From the NCBI GenBank assembly GCA_023897205.1, contig JAHWDD010000001.1, forward strand, positions 2,418,001 to 2,482,000: a stretch of 64,000 bases of DNA. The letters are read 5' to 3'. Source of the DNA: Exophiala sp. HKRS030 (lineage: Eukaryota; Ascomycota; Eurotiomycetes; Chaetothyriales; Herpotrichiellaceae). Below the pieces are notes generated by a model that had not been told where the DNA came from, searched no databases, and saw only the letters and a program-made list of their open reading frames with translations. This document shows, in pieces, positions 58,946 to 64,000 of this stretch. A program made the translations under genes and the position numbers. Within the stretch, counting starts at the first letter, position 1. The number at the start of each line of letters is the position of its first letter.

Positions 58946-59712
58946 ATGGATTTCATCAGGCGTTCTATTCCTGGACACATTTCAGGCTCTGAACAGGCGC
59001 CGCCTGTCACTGTCGCCAAAGTCGACACCAAGGCGAAAATGGCAGGCTCAGGATTCCTCACTTTCTTTCAGGTAGGCAAATCTTCACGACGGGGGAAGAA
59101 CCATAGGCTTCGAACCATAAGAAGATCTAAGATCCTGCAAACTGACACTCGGCGTCGCTGCTCTACCAACAGACAATCATCCTCCCTATGCTCATCTCCG
59201 CCATCCTCTACCTGATCATCTTCCACGCCCTTCTTCCCCTATACCGGCGTCATCGCGCACGCTATTCGCAATACCTCCCTCTCCAGTCCAACACACTCTC
59301 ATCTCATCTCCCCGAAGCCCTCCAACCATCAACGGTCCGTGACCGATTATCCACCATATTCTTCCGCCTCCTGGTCCCTTCCACGTGGGCAATTCGCGAT
59401 CGATTCCGGCGCCGCGATAGCATCATCAGCGCCGACGGAGAACTGTTCGACGAAGAGTCCGGCGAGGCTATGGTGGGATTCGACGTCCAAGAACGTGGAC
59501 AGAGACGTGATGGCATGGAGCGTCAGGTATCCAACATGAACGCGGCCACTAGAACGGTTGCACGTTCCCAGCGTGTCGAGCAGGTTGAATCAACCACGAG
59601 ATTAAGTCGGGAATTGGAGCAAGGATTTCGCGACGACAGCGAGTCTGAAAGTGAAGATCCACGATCACAACATCGTCCTGTCGTCCGAACCACCACCAGC
59701 ATTCAGAGATGA
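58946..59712 (+). CDS. Small fungal membrane protein of unknown function, 221 aa
   Basis: Exons are 58946-59071 and 59173-59712; the intron (GTAGGC to CCAACAG) is phase 0 and the total of 666 bases is in frame. A hydrophobic segment lies near residues 45-65 (LPMLISAILYLIIFHALLPL), followed at once by a basic YRRHRARYSQYLPL stretch, which by the positive-inside rule puts the C-terminal part in the cytosol. A VPSTWAIRDRFRRRD region, DEESGEAMVGFDV and an acidic DDSESESED tail follow. I recognise the layout from uncharacterised Pezizomycotina proteins but no function is known. The start could instead be the internal Met of MAGSGFLTFF at 59039, just before the membrane segment. Confidence 0.7.
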
Positions 59713-62039
59713 TATACGGACATAGACCTTGAATCCACTTTTTTTGATGGTTCATATCTCCTGGCAATCAGACCGGCATGCATTCTCCATCTATGTATAT
59801 ATGTACATGTGTCAGTGTCTATATATATGTGCATAAAAGCTCAGCAGCTGCAAATCAGTCATGAGACCAGAATGAGACTATGACTTCGGGAGCGGGCGAA
59901 CACACATGACAGTCTTCCGAATCTTCTACAAAAACACGGTTTCAGTTCGGACCCAGCTTGGTCCAACCCAGTCCAGTCCGGGTCAGACCACGCCGTTTTC
60001 CTCAATAACGGCCTGTTACCACCCTTGACCAGAACACCAATCGTACAACCCTTGCGTGTTCGTCTTCTGCCCTGGTTGCCATATGTCGTCCCAAGACCAT
60101 AATCCTTTCTCCGCCGAAAGTTCGAAAGGTTCCCCTTTCCCTACTCTTCTGTGTATCATCTCTCATTCATTCCTTCGTGTGCCAGCGTGCGACTGACTGA
60201 TAATCCAAGACACACACCCACTCGCCCAGCCACCCATATACATCTAAATCTGACTCGGGATAGATCCCTCTAACGTCTGAGATCTGATGGAACGGGATGG
60301 CATGGGAAGGGAAAGGAAAGGAAAGGAAGGGAAGGGAAGACATGGTTCGACATCAAACACCAGCCAGACATACGGAGCGTACACTACGAGAACACCCAAC
60401 AGATACACATATACATACACGCGCACACGCACACGCACACAGTCATGATGAACAGGGGAGAGGGAGAGTGACATAACATACACACGACTCACGCCCCTCG
60501 AGTGATGAATGATGAGCGATGAGCGATGACCGATGAGCGAGTAGCCCGTCCATAAACGAGGCACAGATGGACCATGAACCCATGAACCCACCCGTGAACC
60601 CAGTGAGTCCATCAATCCACGCATGTTGTATGCCATCATATAGACCGTTGCTGGCCTCAACTGGGCCTCACCAGGGCAAGGCAAGGCAAGACAGGGCAGG
60701 GCCAAGATGGGCTGGACTGGACAAGACGAGACGAAACGAAACGTGACGGGACGGGACGAGGCTGCGCTTCTTCACTGTGTCGAAACAGTCGTTCTACTCG
60801 TCCTCCCTTCCTCCCATCCATCTTTTCATTAATCCTTTTTCCAATTGTCAAAACACCTACAGAGCACATGTCTCGCTTCAGCCCTCGCACTTACCTTGCC
60901 GTCGTGTACTATACTATACTGTACTGTATGTATGTACGTATGTATGTATATATGTATGTAATCCGGCCTGCACCTAAGGACCTAACTACCCAAGTACACA
61001 AGTACCTACGAAGTAGTTACTAGCTATAGGGGTAGTCAGGTAGTCAGGGAGCTCAGATACTCGTTCCTTGTTGTCAGTCTTCAGTCTTCCAGCCTTCCGT
61101 CTCGCGTCTTCCGTCTCGGTCTCTCTCTGTCTCTGTCGAATCGGTCTCTATCGGTCGGTCGGTCGGTTGATCGGCCAGTCGCAAGATCGGCCAGACTGGA
61201 TACAGTAACATAACATAGATAAATACCTACCTAGTTAGTTAGTCGAGACTCACTCCAGACTTTGCAGACCCCCAGAAACTCCTCCAGATCCCACAAAAGT
61301 CCAGTGCACGCACTGCACATATGCGGAGTACACGAGGAGCGAGGAGCGAGGAGCGGTCGCTTGTGCCGCGGCCGCTACCGCTACCGCGGCGTTCCGGGTT
61401 CGTGGTGCTTATGTACATATGTTCAAAAGTCGAAGTCGAGTCGAATCGAATGAGCTATGCATGCATATCTTTGTTGATTTCTTTTTTTAGGCTGCCGGTG
61501 CACTCGACCTGTTCGTTGTTAGACTGGTTTGATCTCGGTAAAACGATGACACGAATATGGTGTAGATGCGCTGCATACACGGCACATACGGAGTACAGAT
61601 TTCACATTAGAATGAAGAAACAACTTAATGTTCACCGTTTGTTTGCAAAAATGATTTCAAAACATATTGGTAAGAGATGACTATATGTACAGTGGGTCCA
61701 GACACGCCAGCAACGAGGTGCGGCTCAGAATTCTAAAAAGGCTCCCCCAAAAACAAAATATCCCAATCATGCAATGGCAGGTTCAAACTACCCAACCAGG
61801 CCCATTGGGCACTTTTAAAGTCGGACGCCTTTTGCATGGCCCTTTTGCCTTTGTTTTCTAGTCAAAAGGAATGATGTCAGCCCCGTCTCGCTTGACATCC
61901 GCCCCAACATACGTGTATGGCTAGGCTCTCATTCATCGTAGATTCGTTCAGCTCCCTGTTGTTAGATCCTCAAGTTGCGTAAAAATAAATCCGCTATTGT
62001 ATTTGTGGAGTCGTCGGCTTCGTCTCGTAGTGGGTGTTA
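59713..62039. other. 2.3-kb repeat-rich intergenic region, no gene recognised
   Basis: A chain of simple sequence tracts: GGAAA/GGAAG (about 60308-60339), CA-rich (about 60406-60440), GATGAGC-like units (about 60505-60540), TATG (about 60926-60960) and TCGG x4 (61151-61166). A TACCTA-type cluster lies at 60965-61060. The frames here are translations of these tracts and were not called as genes. Confidence 0.6.
60301..61166. repeat. Cluster of simple sequence repeats
   Basis: Several unrelated microsatellite-like tracts in 0.9 kb (GGAAA, CA, GATGAGC, TATG, TCGG units), mostly imperfect. Confidence 0.75.
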
Positions 62040-64000
62040 TTACATGTGTTGCAACATCGATGGTTGAATTAATTGACTGGGTGCCATCATGGGTTGTGAA
62101 ATGGGTTGCATTACAAGTGTTGACGGTGGAGGCATTGTCATGGTCACCATTGCTGAGTTGCTGCCAGGGCGGTGAACCTCATCGGGAGATGATAGCTCGT
62201 CCATGGATCCGAATTCATTGTCTTCATTCTCAAGTTCTTCCTCACTATTCATTGATACAGGTTGACCATCTTGCTGAGACTCGTGTGTACGACGATGCCT
62301 GGATCATGATTAGCCATGTGACAAGGTTCTATGTAGAGGAATACTCACTGTGCAAGATTGTCGGAGCGTGAAAATGCTTTGTTGCAATACGGGCAAACGT
62401 AAGGACGCTCTTGTGTATGTGTTCGCACATGTCTAGAAAAAATGTACATTAGCCATGTGAATTAGAATCAGGTGGAACCTAAGAGTGCTTACCGCTTCAA
62501 ATGCTCGAGACGCTTGAACAATCTCCCACAGCTAGGGATGGGACAAGAATGTGATTTGTATGGGACACCAAGTTCCATCATTGTTGCACTGCGTGCCCTT
62601 CGAATGGGACCCGGTCTCTCGAGCTTCAGAGCATGACTAGCGTGTAGAGACATATGATGCATATCATCTGCGACGATGCTCGACAAGGTCTCTGGACCAG
62701 ATACCACACCCATGGGATTCGATGGATCCTCTTCGAGACTTGGCAGGGGAGTCGTATTGCGCGAATAATCATGTAAATGATCACGATGACCCATCGAGGA
62801 TGGATAGTTTGCACCTAAGCCGCCAGGAGAGTGATCAACTGACTCATCACCCTCGGCAATAGGAAGAACAGAGCTGGACATGGATCGTCGAAGGTCACTC
62901 GGGCGTTGAGGGTGATGAGCTTTCATCGCACTGTGAGTGACTTGTGCAACGGCATTTGCGGCAACGGCATTCATGATGGACGAAGGAATGGATGACCGCC
63001 GTCTACGGGCCTTGTAGGTTGGAGAACCTTCAATCACCGAGTAAACATTTGCAGGGGGAAATGCTCGTGGGGTGGGTGCATAAGTAGGGCCGCCCATGGA
63101 CGAAGGAGGAAGAGATGCCATAGGATTGTAAGCTGGCATGGGCTGCATTTCAGGAATGGCAGAATACAGGCCAGTGTCATCATTGGCGATGTAGGCGGGT
63201 TCACTACCAACCTGAACAGCATGCTGAGGAGGCGTGATGGGCCCGTATGACAAGTCTCGAGTGCTATAATCCTCAAAGTGAGACGAGACGAATGATGGTG
63301 CAGGAGAATATTCCATGTAGGCTGGCATTGATGCATGACGGATGTGAGTTCGATCATACGGAGCACTGGTACGATCGTAATGGTGATGAGAGTAGTCCTG
63401 CTCACGGGAAATGGCTACGCCTCCCATGGTGGTGGGAACAGAATTCTGTAATCCCATGTTGCTGTAGATCGGCTGGGAGGGTTCTTGAGAACGTGGCATT
63501 TGAGGTGGCACCATTGATGGAGGTGGCATGGAATCCACAGCCCGAAGTACTGGGGAAGTGGATTGAGAATAGGTGGATTGAGCGTGAGCATTGGCGGTCG
63601 CAAACGAAGACGAACTTGCTTGCTGGGCTTTTGTGAGTTGCTCAAAAAGTGACTGCGACGAGTCAAATTCGAAAGAAAGGGCAGGCTCTGCTACAGCTTT
63701 GGTGGTGGCTTCTTGATTCATCTTCTCGCGCTTCAGATCGCGCTCCAGAGCGTCAAGGAACAAACGGTCGTGTGGTACGCTATACCAGTAAAAGACCTTT
63801 TGCTTCTTCTGCGTTCTGATGCAGTTGTTCTTGTACAAGAAGTCGAGGAAGGGGCTTTTGGGTTCCTCCAGGGATGCATCGGTGCCAGACTTCAAGTTAC
63901 GCAAATCGGAGAAGATGCCCTCTTCGAATTTCTTGGGGTTTTTGACTGGTCGGCCAAATGCCTGGAAACGAAAGGATAGGCATCGCACGATATCAGTGCC
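62040..64000 (-). CDS. STE12: Transcription factor Ste12 (SteA), 3' part
   Basis: Terminal transcription factor of the mating/filamentation MAPK pathway, binding pheromone-response-type elements in the nucleus. Visible exons are beyond 64000 to 62493, then 62432-62349 and 62298-62040; phases close. The right-edge sequence is the second half of the Ste12 homeodomain-like domain: [53 protein letters not shown] and [21 protein letters not shown] long serine/proline-rich linker follows. Two C-terminal C2H2 fingers ([19 protein letters not shown] and [17 protein letters not shown]) are the filamentous-ascomycete form absent from budding yeast Ste12. Both introns interrupt the finger region, so splicing choice could remove or change a finger. 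The N-terminus and start lie outside the window. Confidence 0.95.

Noticed and set aside
60244..60890. Minus-strand frames of 77-153 codons in the repeat region
   Set aside because: They translate simple repeats (GGAAA, CA, GATGAGC) and contain no domain or sensible composition.

Overview
The window is nuclear DNA from a filamentous ascomycete (Pezizomycotina). The evidence is short GT-AG introns of 42 to 116 bases with CTRAY-like branch sites, widely spaced single genes on both strands, and typical fungal families: Mrs6, Ste11, Ste12, a SepA formin, a Zn2Cys6 factor, DUF3431 and a quorum-quenching-type lactonase. The class cannot be fixed from sequence alone. Nothing resembles a bacterial operon, CRISPR array or integrated virus.

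Layout, left to right. 1-7.1 kb: 5' part of MRS6 (minus), an SDR oxidoreductase (plus) and a DHX29-type DExH RNA helicase (minus). 8.0-13.4 kb: an unusual minus-strand gene joining a trypsin-like serine protease domain, an ankyrin-like segment and a Zn2Cys6 transcription factor, divergent from a 326-residue tail-anchored-looking protein. 13.9 kb: an intron-containing tRNA-Gly. 14.9-18 kb: a karyopherin. 19-22.8 kb: a DUF3431 protein, a metallo-beta-lactamase-fold lactonase and a ZNF511-like zinc-finger protein. 23.9-26.7 kb: MAPKKK Ste11. 27-28.2 kb: a decayed coding remnant and a 54-residue IF1-like gene. 29.2-31.3 kb: aminopeptidase P. 32.2-34.3 kb: a DDT/WHIM-like chromatin protein. 35.7-36.7 kb: ribosomal protein uL2. 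38.1-39.5 kb: a BAR protein. 40.3-44.7 kb: the Snf2/Sth1 remodeler ATPase. 46.0-48.5 kb: an Nhx1-type Na+/H+ exchanger. 48.5-51.9 kb: no protein gene, one degenerate tRNA-Met. 51.9-57.2 kb: formin SepA. 58.9-59.7 kb: a small membrane protein. 59.7-62.0 kb: simple repeats. 62.0 kb to the right edge: the 3' part of Ste12.

Most genes are housekeeping or growth and polarity functions (Rab prenylation, nuclear import, ribosome, actin cables, MAPK signalling). Ste11 and Ste12, the top kinase and the terminal transcription factor of the mating/filamentation cascade, lie 36 kb apart here. The most unusual locus is the protease-ankyrin-Zn2Cys6 fusion with its divergent membrane-protein neighbour.

A technical caution: nine sites in four genes (fusion gene, DDT/WHIM gene, BAR gene, formin) need exactly one extra base to keep frame. 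Eight are next to G/C runs of 3-4. With those bases every exon phase and total length closes exactly, so base dropout in the assembly is the simplest reading. Intron boundaries given below are my own predictions, tested only by phase and length.
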